A stretch of DNA of 64,000 nt from Batkoa obscura (taxonomy: Eukaryota; Entomophthoromycota; Entomophthoromycetes; Entomophthorales; Batkoaceae). The notes below the pieces were generated by a model, which was not told the DNA's origin, did no database searches, and worked only from the letters and a program-made list of their open reading frames with translations. The translations under genes and the position numbers were made by a program. The stretch spans positions 1,178,001 to 1,242,000 of the forward strand of contig JASVEC010000010.1 of assembly GCA_030770535.1 (NCBI GenBank), in the 5' to 3' direction. This document shows, piece after piece, positions 33,083-43,455 of the stretch (positions are counted from its first letter, which is position 1; every line of letters begins with the position of its first letter).

Positions 33083-36064
33083 ATGGAAGAGTTAGAAAAT
33101 TATTTTGAAATTGATAAATCGTTACAATTTGCTGAAGAAAATAGCCAAAATTCGGAAAAATTTCATCAACCTAGTCCAAGATATAATGAGCACATTGATT
33201 ATGGAGAAATTGAAAAGATTAAAGTGGTAGGTCGAGGTGTTTTTGGTAAAGTTTATAGGTGTCGATATCGAGCTCAAATTTATGCTTTAAAAACATTAAC
33301 CAATTCCTTGATGTTAACTTCAAAAGAAAAGGAACGTCATGTTCAAAGTTTAAAATTAGAAGCAAGAGCTTTATCACAGATTCGAGTATGTGATTATGTG
33401 ATTGAATTAGCAGGCACCTGTTTAGATAAATCAAACCAAATTTGTATCCTTATGGAATATGTACATGGGCCTAATATGCACCAATTTATGGAAAATTTTC
33501 ACCATCGTTTACCTTGGAAAAAGAAAGAAGCTTTAGCTTGGGAAATAGCAGCTGGGGTAACTTTTATTCATGATAGAAATATTTTACATCGAGATTTAAA
33601 ATCAGATAATATCCTTATCTCCTTATCTCCTTTATCTGATACTGAAAAATTAGAAGTGGATATCTCTGATTTAATTAAGTGTGAACCAAACTTACAACAT
33701 ATCCATGCCAAAATTGCTGATTTTGGTATTTGTAAAATCACCAATGAAACTTATTCAACCAAAGAATCCTTCCGTGGGGCTGGTTCTCCACCTTGGATGG
33801 CACCAGAATTGTGTATGGATGAAACTTTGGTACCGACAAAACAGAGTGATGTTTATAGTTTAGGTTGGATCCTTTGGGAATTAGCTGTCTCAGATGGTCG
33901 TCGACCTTATGAAGGGCATACTATGAACCAAATCTTCCAATTTAAAGTTTCTGGTTATGTAGAACCTTTACCAAATGAAATTCCAGAATATTATAGGGAA
34001 TTGGTCATTGCTTGTACTTCTTACGAACCTTTGGACCGTCCCTTTGCTGGCCAAGTAATGGAAACAATTCGAGATGAACAAGAAGCGGATAATGGGGAAG
34101 ACGAATTAATCGGCTATTATGAAACGTTCGGACAATTGCATGGTACTCACAACTTTCATCCTACTCGATTGTCCAATGTCAATGATGTTAGTATGCCAAA
34201 AGATAGAGCATTTGGTGGTGAATCAAAGGGGATCAATTTAGCTTCTGAGGCTTCTTTAAAAGAGTTTACAACTCCAGAAAAAAAAGAAGCACTCTTAGAA
34301 AGTTTAGCTAAAAAATGCGTTGAAAATGATTTTACAGCTCGTACGGATATGCTAATACTCTTTGGTATAAGAGCAGATACCGAAGCTATCTTATTATGTG
34401 GTATGGGGGATTGTTATAGTTCTGGATCCCATGGATTTACTAATATTGTTCGAGCGATTATATGCTATGAAAATTCAGCAAGTTTAAATTATTCCCCAGC
34501 TATCTGTAAGCTAGGTTTATGTTATCGAGATGGTATAGGAAAGCAACAATCCATTACTAAAGCTATTCAATGTTTCGAAATGGCAGCTGAATTGGATGAT
34601 CCTATTGCTCAATGCTGCCTTGGTGAATGCTATACTTTAGGGATTGGGGTTGACCAAGATTTTCAAATGGCTTTGCAATTTTTTGAACTTTCAGCGGGTA
34701 AAGATAATTCAGATGCTCAAATGCAATTAGGTAAATGTTACTATAATGGGCTTGGGGTTAAAGTAGATACTAATAAAGCTCACAATTATTTTATGCTTGC
34801 TGCTTCACAAGATCATCCAGAAGCACAATATATCCTCGGTGTAATGTATGCCCAAGGGATTTCTAAACCACCTAATAAGGTTGAATCTTTTAACTTTTTC
34901 CTTAAGGCTGCCTTACTAGATCACCCAGAAGCACAGAATAATGTTGGTAGCTGTTATTATTTTGGAAGAGGAGTAGAAAAAGATTATGTTAAAGCAACAG
35001 AGTGGTTTTTTAAAGCTGCATCCCAAGACTCAGCTTCAGCACAAAACAACTTAGGTCATTGTTATGAGATGGGCCATGGAGTAGAAATGAACACTTCAGA
35101 AGCATTTAATTGGTTTCAAAAAGCAGCGAACAACCATCATCCAGGGGCACAAAATTCATTAGCTAATTTTTATATGGCAGGGCGAGCAGCACCCAAATCG
35201 CCTTTTTTGGCATTTGAATGGTATAGTAAATCAGCGGAAAAAAACCATCCAAGAGGGCAAAAAAATCTTGCACTTTGCTATTATGAAGGAGTGGGCACAG
35301 CAAAAGATTATAAAGAAGCGTATTATTGGTATACAAAGGCAGCTGAACAAGGTAATGTTGATGCTATGATGAAATTAGGCAAATTGGCTAGCAATGGAGA
35401 AGGCGTAACTGCTGATTATTCGCTTGCTTTTTATTGGTATAACAGAGCAGCTGAGACGAGTGATCCAAATGCACAAATTGCAGTAGGTAAATGTTATTTA
35501 AGAGGAAAGGGGGTGCCTAAAAACCTCGATGATGGATTTTTATGGATCTCTAAAGCAGCTTCACAAGATAATATGACAGCTATCACTTACCTTGGTATTT
35601 GCTTTTTAAATGGCCATGGATGTACTAAAAATCCTATCAAAGCTTATCAATGCTTCTTAAAGGCATCTACTATGGGATCAGCCCAAGCTAGTTTTAATCT
35701 CGGTGATTTGTATCGTAAGGGAGTTGGTACGCCAAATGGCTCTGATTTGTTAAAAGCAGTCGAATATTACGAAAGAGCAGCAAGTAAACGCCATGCTATG
35801 GCCTTGTTTTATCTTGGAGTATGTTATCATCGTGGGTTAGGGGCAGGTACGGATTTAAGTAAATCTATCAATTATCTTAAAGAATCCATATCGTTGGGAT
35901 GTAAAGAAGCGGAGTATTATTTAGAAAAAGTCAAGGCATTGAATAGTAGTCCAAATGTTAAAAATAGCATAGAAAATAAAAGACAACTTCATCCAGGTCG
36001 ACCACCATCACCAACAGGTAACAATGTAGAAAACCACAAAGACAAAGACTGCCTTATTTTATAG
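33083..36064 (+). CDS. Kinase-Sel1 repeat protein with CaaX box, paralog 2
   Basis: This single-exon protein has 993 residues. The kinase domain spans about residues 45-340. The Gly loop is GRGVFGKV, the catalytic Lys is K70 (YALKTL), HRDLKSDN has D171, DFG has D213, and the APE region is WMAPEL. HRDLKSDN and the overall fit suggest a tyrosine-kinase-like (TKL) type Ser/Thr kinase. About 20 extra residues sit between HRDLKSDNIL and DFG. Fourteen Sel1 repeats follow from about residue 430 to 940; repeat 6 is QNNVGSCYYFGRG. The tail ends KDKDCLIL, a CaaX box whose Leu end favours geranylgeranylation in known enzymes. The likely role is an active, membrane-attached kinase scaffold. The partner is unknown. 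Confidence 0.93.
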   Translation: MEELENYFEIDKSLQFAEENSQNSEKFHQPSPRYNEHIDYGEIEKIKVVGRGVFGKVYRCRYRAQIYALKTLTNSLMLTSKEKERHVQSLKLEARALSQIRVCDYVIELAGTCLDKSNQICILMEYVHGPNMHQFMENFHHRLPWKKKEALAWEIAAGVTFIHDRNILHRDLKSDNILISLSPLSDTEKLEVDISDLIKCEPNLQHIHAKIADFGICKITNETYSTKESFRGAGSPPWMAPELCMDETLVPTKQSDVYSLGWILWELAVSDGRRPYEGHTMNQIFQFKVSGYVEPLPNEIPEYYRELVIACTSYEPLDRPFAGQVMETIRDEQEADNGEDELIGYYETFGQLHGTHNFHPTRLSNVNDVSMPKDRAFGGESKGINLASEASLKEFTTPEKKEALLESLAKKCVENDFTARTDMLILFGIRADTEAILLCGMGDCYSSGSHGFTNIVRAIICYENSASLNYSPAICKLGLCYRDGIGKQQSITKAIQCFEMAAELDDPIAQCCLGECYTLGIGVDQDFQMALQFFELSAGKDNSDAQMQLGKCYYNGLGVKVDTNKAHNYFMLAASQDHPEAQYILGVMYAQGISKPPNKVESFNFFLKAALLDHPEAQNNVGSCYYFGRGVEKDYVKATEWFFKAASQDSASAQNNLGHCYEMGHGVEMNTSEAFNWFQKAANNHHPGAQNSLANFYMAGRAAPKSPFLAFEWYSKSAEKNHPRGQKNLALCYYEGVGTAKDYKEAYYWYTKAAEQGNVDAMMKLGKLASNGEGVTADYSLAFYWYNRAAETSDPNAQIAVGKCYLRGKGVPKNLDDGFLWISKAASQDNMTAITYLGICFLNGHGCTKNPIKAYQCFLKASTMGSAQASFNLGDLYRKGVGTPNGSDLLKAVEYYERAASKRHAMALFYLGVCYHRGLGAGTDLSKSINYLKESISLGCKEAEYYLEKVKALNSSPNVKNSIENKRQLHPGRPPSPTGNNVENHKDKDCLIL

Positions 36065-36571
36065 TCTAATGGGGTCTATTTTGCTATTACTAACCTTTTT
36101 AAATATTGTTGTTGTTAAGTATGAGAACTTTTGATTTAGTATTATTTTTAATATAAATTAATTAACTATTTTATTATAATATTTTATTTTATAATATTTT
36201 ATAATATGGGGTTGTCTGAACTAGTTTCATTATTTTATTCAATTTTTAAATATTTTGTATTTTAAAAACTTCGCTTAAAACTATGAAATAATTTTTTTAT
36301 TAAAACAAAAGTACCCTGACACAGTTCTAAACCATTCTATTATAATTTGTACTCTAAGTTGGCTGAATTTCTACTAGATCTTAAATATATATTCTTATAA
36401 AACTTTATTGAGGAACGTTTATTATTGACTCCTTTATAACCAACATTGCAGATTTGTTATCAGATAAATAAACTATTTTAATGTTATAATTACATTATTA
36501 ATATATTGCCAAGTCAATAAATACCTGGATGGGAGGGAGTGGTTAGCCCCAAAACTATAATTAACCATCCC
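36065..36571. other. Intergenic, no gene seen
   Basis: AT-rich DNA with a short TATAATATTTTAT repeat near 36175-36208. Confidence 0.6.
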
Positions 36572-36675
36572 TATATGGGAGTGTTTTGACTTCACTATTT
36601 TTTCCATTTTTTAAGCGCTATTTAAGCGGAAATTTTGTTAGTAAAATTCTTAAACACAAAAGTACATCCCCATAT
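36572..36675 (+). mobile_element. MITE copy 9
   Basis: One of the best copies. Ends TATATGGGAGTG and ACATCCCCATATA, core TTTAAGCGCTATTTAAGCGG. A TA on each side may be the target duplication. Confidence 0.93.
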
Positions 36676-36770
36676 ACTACAAATAATATAATAATAGTTT
36701 TTACTTATTATTGTAACTACTTATTGACTATTTATTAACTTAGCTATTAATAACTTAAGCAATATCAACA

Positions 36771-36872
36771 TTTGAGGATGTGTTTTCTTGTTTAAGAATT
36801 TTACTAACAATCTTTCCACTCAAATAGCGCTTAAAAAATGGAAAAATAATAAAACTAAAAACAACCCCATTT
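36771..36872 (-). mobile_element. MITE copy 10
   Basis: Core ACTCAAATAGCGCTTAAAAA with ends ATTTGAGGATGT and ACAACCCCATTT. It is inverted relative to copy 9, 95 bases away. Confidence 0.9.
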
Positions 36873-37113
36873 AATAGTCTATTTCTATCATTTAACAAAC
36901 TACTTACTTGCTTAGTAAATATCGAAAATTTTAAATTCTCTGTTATTTTCGTAGGGTAAGCTGGGATTAATCTTTTAATTTTTGTATTTTCTATAGACCC
37001 TATGATTCCAATTGGAGCTATATCGCTTTTTTGATGTATTAAATACTGGATAACAATGCAGTTTATTGCATGTTTAATAAAATCTAGATACTTCTTAATG
37101 CCTTGTATCTCTA

Positions 37114-38436
37114 TTATTTTGTGTTTTTGTTTCTTTCATACTTTTTAAAAATTATATCTGTTTTCCCATTATCAATAGTCAAGTTATTAATTTTACCATG
37201 TTCACAAGTAAAAGTCTCAAACCTTGAAATTAATTGATCGATATCTTCTATTTTACCTGATGCTTCAAAACTATTTTCCCATTTTGAAAGATTTCCAAAA
37301 TGTCCATCAACTATACTTTTTCCATCATGCTCAGCAAAAAAATTAAGGTCAACGTTCAAACTACTATTCATTTTAGGAATTTGTTTAAATATATAATGTA
37401 GGAACTCTTGAGATTTAAAATGATTTCCTGTATCTGCCCATATATCAATTTTTGTAAACTTTTTAAAAAGCTCTGTAGAGATTAAATCAATTAAAAAACC
37501 TCCTGCATATCCTGAATCATGATTCAATATTTCAGATAAATAATCAAAATAAACTTTGCCTATTGTTTTATCATCTTTTAAATATAATAGACCAAAGCCT
37601 AATACTGATATAGCTTGTTTATTATGATGATCTAGATTTATTGAATCTAGTCTTGTTCCTATTTCCATATTTTGTTTAAAATCTAAAATTATTATACAAC
37701 TTTTATTATTTAATTTTTTAGTAGTTTCATTAAATGTGTTTTTTTGAGTATCAACACAGAATTTATGTAATTTGTATAATTTTTCTTCATTGAAAATTTC
37801 TTCTACCTCTGCTTTGTTTTTTATTACTGTATTTATTTTATTTTCAAACAACTTTTTTCTAACTGTATACTGGGCATATATATTACATGAATATGTTTTT
37901 TTACATTTTTGAAATTATTTGGTATATGTTTAAAAAAGGTTGACCTAGCTACTACTTTATCTTTTAAATCATTAAAATATTTACTATATGAGAATGTATT
38001 TTTATGTTTAAGAACTTTACTAACAATTCTTTCGCTCAAATAGTGCTTAAAAAATGGAAAAATAATGAAACCAAAAAAAATATCTCCATATATCATTCTT
38101 CTACTTTTTACTTTTATTTAATATATATTATCTGACGAATATTTACTATCATTATTTTTTTATTAAATCTTAATGAAATAGTTGAATTATTTAGTCAATG
38201 TTGTATAATAGTTTGAATTTGGTCATCTTTAATTTTTTTGTATTTTTAATAATAGGTTGTAACATTGATATTTTATTACTATTATTATTTATCTTTGAAC
38301 AATTATATTGATTTCTATTTATATTAAACCCAAAACTTTTACACTCATCAAAAGAATATACTGAAGCTGTAGTTGATAATAACGCTACTTGTTGATCTTT
38401 ATTCCCTGTTTTCCTTAATGTACTAATTTTATACAT
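37114..38436 (-). pseudogene. Broken DDE-like transposase (unassigned DNA transposon), split by a MITE
   Basis: The main open part (37114-37851, about 245 codons) contains IIILDFKQN, WADTGNHFKSQEF and NFFAEHDGKSIVDGHFG. These look like the acidic catalytic positions and the HGKS-DGHFG block of a DDE/RNase-H-fold transposase. I cannot name the superfamily. Upstream coding-like parts lie at 37833-37980 (VVARSTFFKHIP) in another frame and at 38191-38436. MITE copy 11 is inserted between them. At least two breaks are present, so the element is dead here. No clear terminal repeats were found. MITE copies 9 and 10 lie just beyond its 3' end. Confidence 0.6.
37986..38092 (-). mobile_element. MITE copy 11 (inside the transposase relic)
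   Basis: Ends ATATGAGAATG and ATATCTCCATAT, core GCTCAAATAGTGCTTAAAAA, with TA on each side. It reads through as part of an incidental frame. Confidence 0.92.
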
Positions 38437-39009
38437 TATTCGTTAAGTTTATTATTATCGATAGTAAACTTTGATAATATATCTTTTCTTTGTTTTGTTT
38501 TATTATAAGATTCCATAAACACTGGGTTGTTATAATTAGCTCTTAATTAATGTAAATAAATTACAATGTTTATATTGTGTACTCCTCCCTATTGTATTGA
38601 AATTTTCAAAAATTCCATTTCAAAGTTTAGTTATGAAGTTTGCATTTTATTTTTATTTCACCAAAAAATAAAGTCAAATAACCCTATTTATACAATTATA
38701 TAGTTATACATTATATATTTACTAAACATTTAACATAAGTAACATGAAACATATAATTAGGAAAGTTAGCTATTTAAGAAAAGGAAACAATTAAAATAAG
38801 TTTTAAATAAAGATTAAATTTAGGCTTTTTAGATTTAACCGTTGCATTAGACACAAATTTAAAAACTTAAAATTTGGATTAACTTCTAAATTCTGAAACC
38901 AATTTGGACAACCTCATATTTTAATTGACTATTAGCTAAGTCATGTTTTTTAGCTTATATAAAATAAAATTGATTACATATTTCTTTTAAACACGATTGC
39001 AGTAAAAAG
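38437..39009. other. Intergenic, no gene seen
   Basis: AT-rich DNA between the transposase relic and the orphan gene. Confidence 0.6.
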
Positions 39010-39486
39010 ATGGGATCAGCTAGTAGCTTGCAAGTAGAAGAAAAACAAAATAGATTTCGCGTAATAACTCAAGTAATAAAGGACAACTATAACCAAACAG
39101 ATCTTCCAACTTATTACAATCTAAGAATAACACAAACAGAGCATAATTTTGAAATGGAGCTAATACTAAAAGAAGAATTTCTTATTAATCAAGGTAACTT
39201 AATACGTATTTCATGTTAATCCTTTAATCTTAATAAAAACATTCAAGTATTTAATGAGCAATTTAACAGCCATCTACAGTTTGGTAACCCCAGAAAGTTT
39301 ACTTTTAGTTTACTTGATGTTAGTGGAAATTTAGGTCTTAATGAAGACTATGCACCTATCGCAACTGAAATTCATTATGGACAAAAATATAGGTTTGAGT
39401 TGGATGAACATTCGGAAGAAAACAAAGCAAGACTTAAAAGCTATAGTAAAATTAAGTCTTACTTCAGTAATTTTAATTATTACTAG
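39010..39486 (+). CDS. Orphan protein with N-terminal myristoylation-like motif
   Basis: Two exons (39010-39193 and 39248-39486) with a 54-base GT-AG intron give 140 residues. The N-terminus MGSASS fits the N-myristoylation pattern (Gly2, Ser6). The rest is polar with alternating hydrophobic residues, as in beta-rich domains: YYNLRITQTEHNFEMELILK, then RKFTFSLLDVSGNLGLNEDY and KYRFELDEHSEE. There is no transmembrane segment. I do not recognise the family. The intron is needed, since the first exon alone meets a stop at once while the joined frame runs on for 79 codons. Lipid attachment is inferred from the motif only. It converges on the minus-strand exon that ends at 39488. Confidence 0.65.
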
Positions 39487-39487
39487 A

Positions 39488-39625
39488 TTATCGATACCGA
39501 AACCTGTCTAATTGTGGTGCTCTAAATACTTGGGGATCTAACTCTTTGAGTACTGTAAATGGGCCATCGGGATCCACTTCTTGGTTGGATTCTAAACTTA
39601 AAATTTCCGTAATTGTTTCAGCCAC
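39488..39625 (-). CDS. Last exon of an unrecognised short gene
   Basis: On the minus strand an exon begins after a good acceptor (TTATAATAG at 39626-39634) and encodes AETITEILSLESNQEVDPDG, then PFTVLKELDPQVFRAPQLDR, FRYR and stop. The GC content and residue choice are clearly coding-like compared with the surrounding DNA. Upstream exons could not be fixed. Candidate coding bits between 39650 and 39720 do not join in phase. Only one base separates its stop codon from the stop of the plus-strand orphan gene. No family is recognised. Confidence 0.45.
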   Translation of the reverse strand: MAETITEILSLESNQEVDPDGPFTVLKELDPQVFRAPQLDRFRYR

Positions 39626-39634
39626 TATTATAAG

Positions 39635-40048
39635 TAAAGAATGGTTATTTATTTGTTATCCTATTTTGTTTACGATAATAATATTTCCTTTTGTTCAACT
39701 TTTTTACTGTTATCAATTATAAAAAATGAAGATATTGCTCACTAAAGCTAAGCCATATTTAAATAATAGTACTGAATACTAATAATAAATGAAAGTCCAA
39801 ATAACATCTATAGCACTGAACTCTTTTAAAAAAATAAAGCTTACCATCATATTACAATCTATCAACTATTGAGACGAATATAAGTTTAAAATACATGAAC
39901 CCACTTGAAACCTAAATTTTTATTTATTTATTTATTTTCATAATCCCTGGTACCGTAAATGAATTAGTAATAAAAATATAAAAGACCGTTACTATACTCT
40001 AACTTAAATAAATCGTTTTGATAAATTAGAACTGTCCTCTATCACATT
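39635..40048. other. Intergenic or unresolved 5' part of the minus-strand gene
   Basis: It probably holds the missing 5' exon(s) of the gene ending at 39488, but none could be placed with confidence. Confidence 0.4.
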
Positions 40049-41128
40049 TTAAAGATTAGCCGGATTCTTTTCTCTCATAACCCACTTAAAATACTCGTAA
40101 GCTGACCAACATAAAGCTGTGGATGGAGTATGAGATAACATCCTAGGTGCTAATCCCCTAAAGAATCCTTTAACCCCTTCTCTAGCATATATTAATTTTG
40201 CTCCTTGGAAAAGTCCATTTACGTTTTTAATTTCTAAGTCGTTTGATGTACCTCTAGTTTGTAATAAGGTTTTAACCACATCTAAAGGAGTGGTAGCACC
40301 AGCTGCTACTGCACCTGCAATACCACCAGAAACAACATGGGATAAAATCGAGTATTCTTTTTTAGGGTTCATAAAATCACTCATAGCTTCATAAGTGGTG
40401 AATTGGATAGCTTGAAATGGTACAGTCATTGTAAGGGTGGTTGGATAAGAGATATAAAAGGCTCTGAGTCCTTCTTTCTTTAGCATATCTTTGGAGCACG
40501 CTATAATACTTTTATAGCTTGAACCATGGACTTGCATACGTTGTTTGATTACTAGATTGATTTTCAGACAAAATTGGCTTAAAATAATAATTAAATTTAC
40601 CATCAAATGGGTTCATAAAAGCGTCTGAAACGATGGTAGCACAAGCGCCAGAAGCAGCTAATAAGTTTTATTTAATAATCATTTAATATACATATATAAA
40701 TCAACTTACCAATCCCTAAATGACTTTGTCCATTTTGATTAAAATATAATTTAGCTTGCTCATAGGTACCAAAATATAAAGCGTGTGCTGGGCCTGCACC
40801 TATTACTACTGAACTAACACCACGCCATAAAGTTAATGCTCCTTCAGTTGAAGTAATCTTGGTAAACGCTTGGGCAACACCATTATATATGGCTTGTGGG
40901 TTGGGATTTAAAACTTGCATACGAGTCTAATGTAATTGAAGCTTAGATTTAAATTGTTCATTGGTTATTATTGTTTCTAAATAACTTGTTTTAAAAATAA
41001 ATAATTACCTTGATTGAGTCAAATGGATGCATAACTACATGCTCAGTTATACCTGCTAAAGCACCAGCTAATAATTGAGTTCCAAAGGTAGCGTTCTCTG
41101 GTAAACTTTCGTAATCTACTTCAGTCAT
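40049..41128 (-). CDS. Mitoferrin-like mitochondrial iron carrier (MRS3/MRS4 type)
   Basis: Four exons on the minus strand (41128-41009, 40926-40710, 40657-40601, 40551-40049) with introns of 82, 52 and 49 bases give 298 residues. Three mitochondrial-carrier repeats are present, each with its signature: [24 protein letters not shown] and [30 protein letters not shown] and the closing [13 protein letters not shown] fit mitoferrins. These proteins import ferrous iron across the inner mitochondrial membrane for heme and Fe-S synthesis. Splice sites fall within or next to the first two signatures and restore them exactly, which supports the model. Confidence 0.92.
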
Positions 41129-41222
41129 TTAATTTGGTTTCTCTATTTTAGTTTTGTAAAAAGTATAATCTCAAACTAATTGTAACTTTTACAATTTTTA
41201 TATTATCAGATTGATTAATAAT

Positions 41223-41441
41223 TTAATTTGGTGTGAAAATCGACTTTTTAATCTGGGGTAGGTTGGGTTTAATTTTAAGCTTAACTTTAATTAGTTGTCT
41301 TTTCAGAATATCTAACATTGTTGAATTATCATTATACTTGGCTTCCAAATCGTTGCAATCTGATTGGTAACCTCGGATCGTTTTTCCAGCTTTATGGATG
41401 ATTTTAAATTTCCATATGCTTTCTGTGCCAACTTGAGTCAG
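41223..41441 (-). CDS. 3' exon of an unrecognised gene
   Basis: After an acceptor (GATAAAAG) the minus strand is open for 72 codons: LTQVGTESIWKFKIIHKAGK, TIRGYQSDCNDLEAKYNDN and a basic end KPNLPQIKKSIFTPN. The composition is strongly coding-like. A first exon could start at an ATG near 41608 (MFANSEIYYIF) and join in phase through an intron of about 105 bases, but that is weak. It lies just upstream of the mitoferrin gene on the same strand, with 94 bases between its stop and the mitoferrin ATG. The same bases on the plus strand give a 34-codon frame, which I take as a shadow. No family is recognised. Confidence 0.5.
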   Translation of the reverse strand: MTQVGTESIWKFKIIHKAGKTIRGYQSDCNDLEAKYNDNSTMLDILKRQLIKVKLKIKPNLPQIKKSIFTPN

Positions 41442-43455
41442 CTTTTATCTGATGCTTCAACTCAAGCTGGTTTGTTATCTGCTGACTACTTTATTTAAAA
41501 ACGTTTATATGATAGATGAATGGATAGTATATATTATTATTATACACAAGATAAACAGTAAGTTTTATTAATGAAGATATAATAAATTTCACTATTGGCA
41601 AACATGTGTGAAATCTGATTAATCGATATTTTTTCAAGAATAGAATTTAATAGATAACGTAAATTTTATTATATAAAATGATGTTTAATATTTATTATAT
41701 AAAATGATGTTTAATATTTATTATATTATATTATAAAAAAACTGCTAATATGATACACAACTTAAGGATATAATTTCAAATGCTAAATAAAATTAAAATG
41801 GTATAATATTCTCATACATAATTCATTTTTGGGTCTTAAAGAAAAGTAGTTAATAAACAACATACTAAATAATTTAGAATCTAGTTAATAAAATAATTAA
41901 TATATGTCTCTCTGTAGAATTTCCAATACATGACAAATAATAAATAGTTTAATAGTGAATGTAACCTGTAAAATATTTTCATTTTTACTAAAACAATTAT
42001 ATTTCTGATGTAAAGGACTCTCCAATTGAATTAAATTTGATTACTTTTTTCAAAGTTTAATTCGCTTCTAAAAATTAAATTGAAACATTTCAAGGATATT
42101 TTTTAAACAAAGAGGAATTTCTATAAAAATACTTATTAGATTTGAAAATGTATTTGTTCAATAAAAATAGTAACAAGTTTACTAATATAAATAGGAATAT
42201 CAATTTTCTTTAATCAGCTTGTTTATTTTATACATAATTTAAAAATCGAAAAATTGTAAAATTAAGTGAAAACATGACTCTGTTTTATTTATTTTTTATG
42301 ATATCCTTTAAAAAAATAAATTATAATATTAACTTTTTTGACAAACGATATATTGCTACTCACAACAAGCACATAATTGTACTATTATTTATGTCTTTTC
42401 ACTTCGATAGTTGTTTTAAATAGGTAAACAAGCTGTAAAATATACAGTCTTGTTTTTTTTCATTTTGATTTAGTGTGGATTATTTTTTATGCAAACTATT
42501 ATATTAAATTTTTTTAGCTTAATTACTTAATTAAGGTTAAAATAAAGCGATACTTGAACCTTAAAAAGCAGAAAGCTTAAAGTAACCATTTGAACTACTA
42601 TTAAAATAATTAAAGTAAACAAGGAAGTGGATTGATTATAGTGGCTTCAATTAAAACGCTAATTCACATTTGCATTTTATGTAGATAATATTATCTTGAT
42701 AGCAAAAGGATGTCAGGTTTACTTATACAGGTTTAATTTATACAATAAATTGCAAAAAAATACAAAATAGCTATTTGTTTAAATTGGATTTTTAAATATA
42801 TTGATAGTTACTATACGTAATGGAAGTTGAGAATTTACCCTTAATTTGGAAAGAACAGTTCACTTAATGAATTGTTACCTTTAAATATAGAAGGTCACGA
42901 AATGGGCAAAAATGAATCGCTCTCTGAGCTAAAAATCAACGCATAAATTTGTTTAGTTTTACTAAAAAAAGTTTTAAAAGTTTTAAAACAAGAATTAATT
43001 TAATAGCTTTACTGGGGATAGAAAATAAAACAATGAATTATACTCAATTTAGGCTTCCTCAATTATTGGTAACAAAAGTTATTGAAGATTGATTGGCTAC
43101 CATTAAAGTTTTCGGAACATCCAAGTTCTATAACTTTTGTTATTTCATGTATTTAATTATGAACTAAGATTGATAATTAATAATTCCTTTCACTCATTTT
43201 TCTCTTATTTTTTTTCAAATTTAAGTACTATTATACCGTTCGGTTTTAATTTTATTTGGTTTTTTTACTACCTTTAATTAATATTTAACTTTTGTAATTT
43301 AATAAATAATATCAAGACTCCTCGAATTTGAAACTATATCAACTATGTAAGTTCAGCTTTAGTTTGAGGTTCATTTCTTTGATACTCTATACTTGTTTTT
43401 GAAATATTTATTAACTTATTTATTATAGATAAATCCACTATCTTTTGAAAGCAAA
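41442..43455. other. Intergenic, no further gene seen
   Basis: About 2 kb of AT-rich DNA with a tandem pair of TATTATATAAAATGATGTTT units near 41669-41725. It serves as the upstream region of the next kinase-Sel1 gene. Confidence 0.5.
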
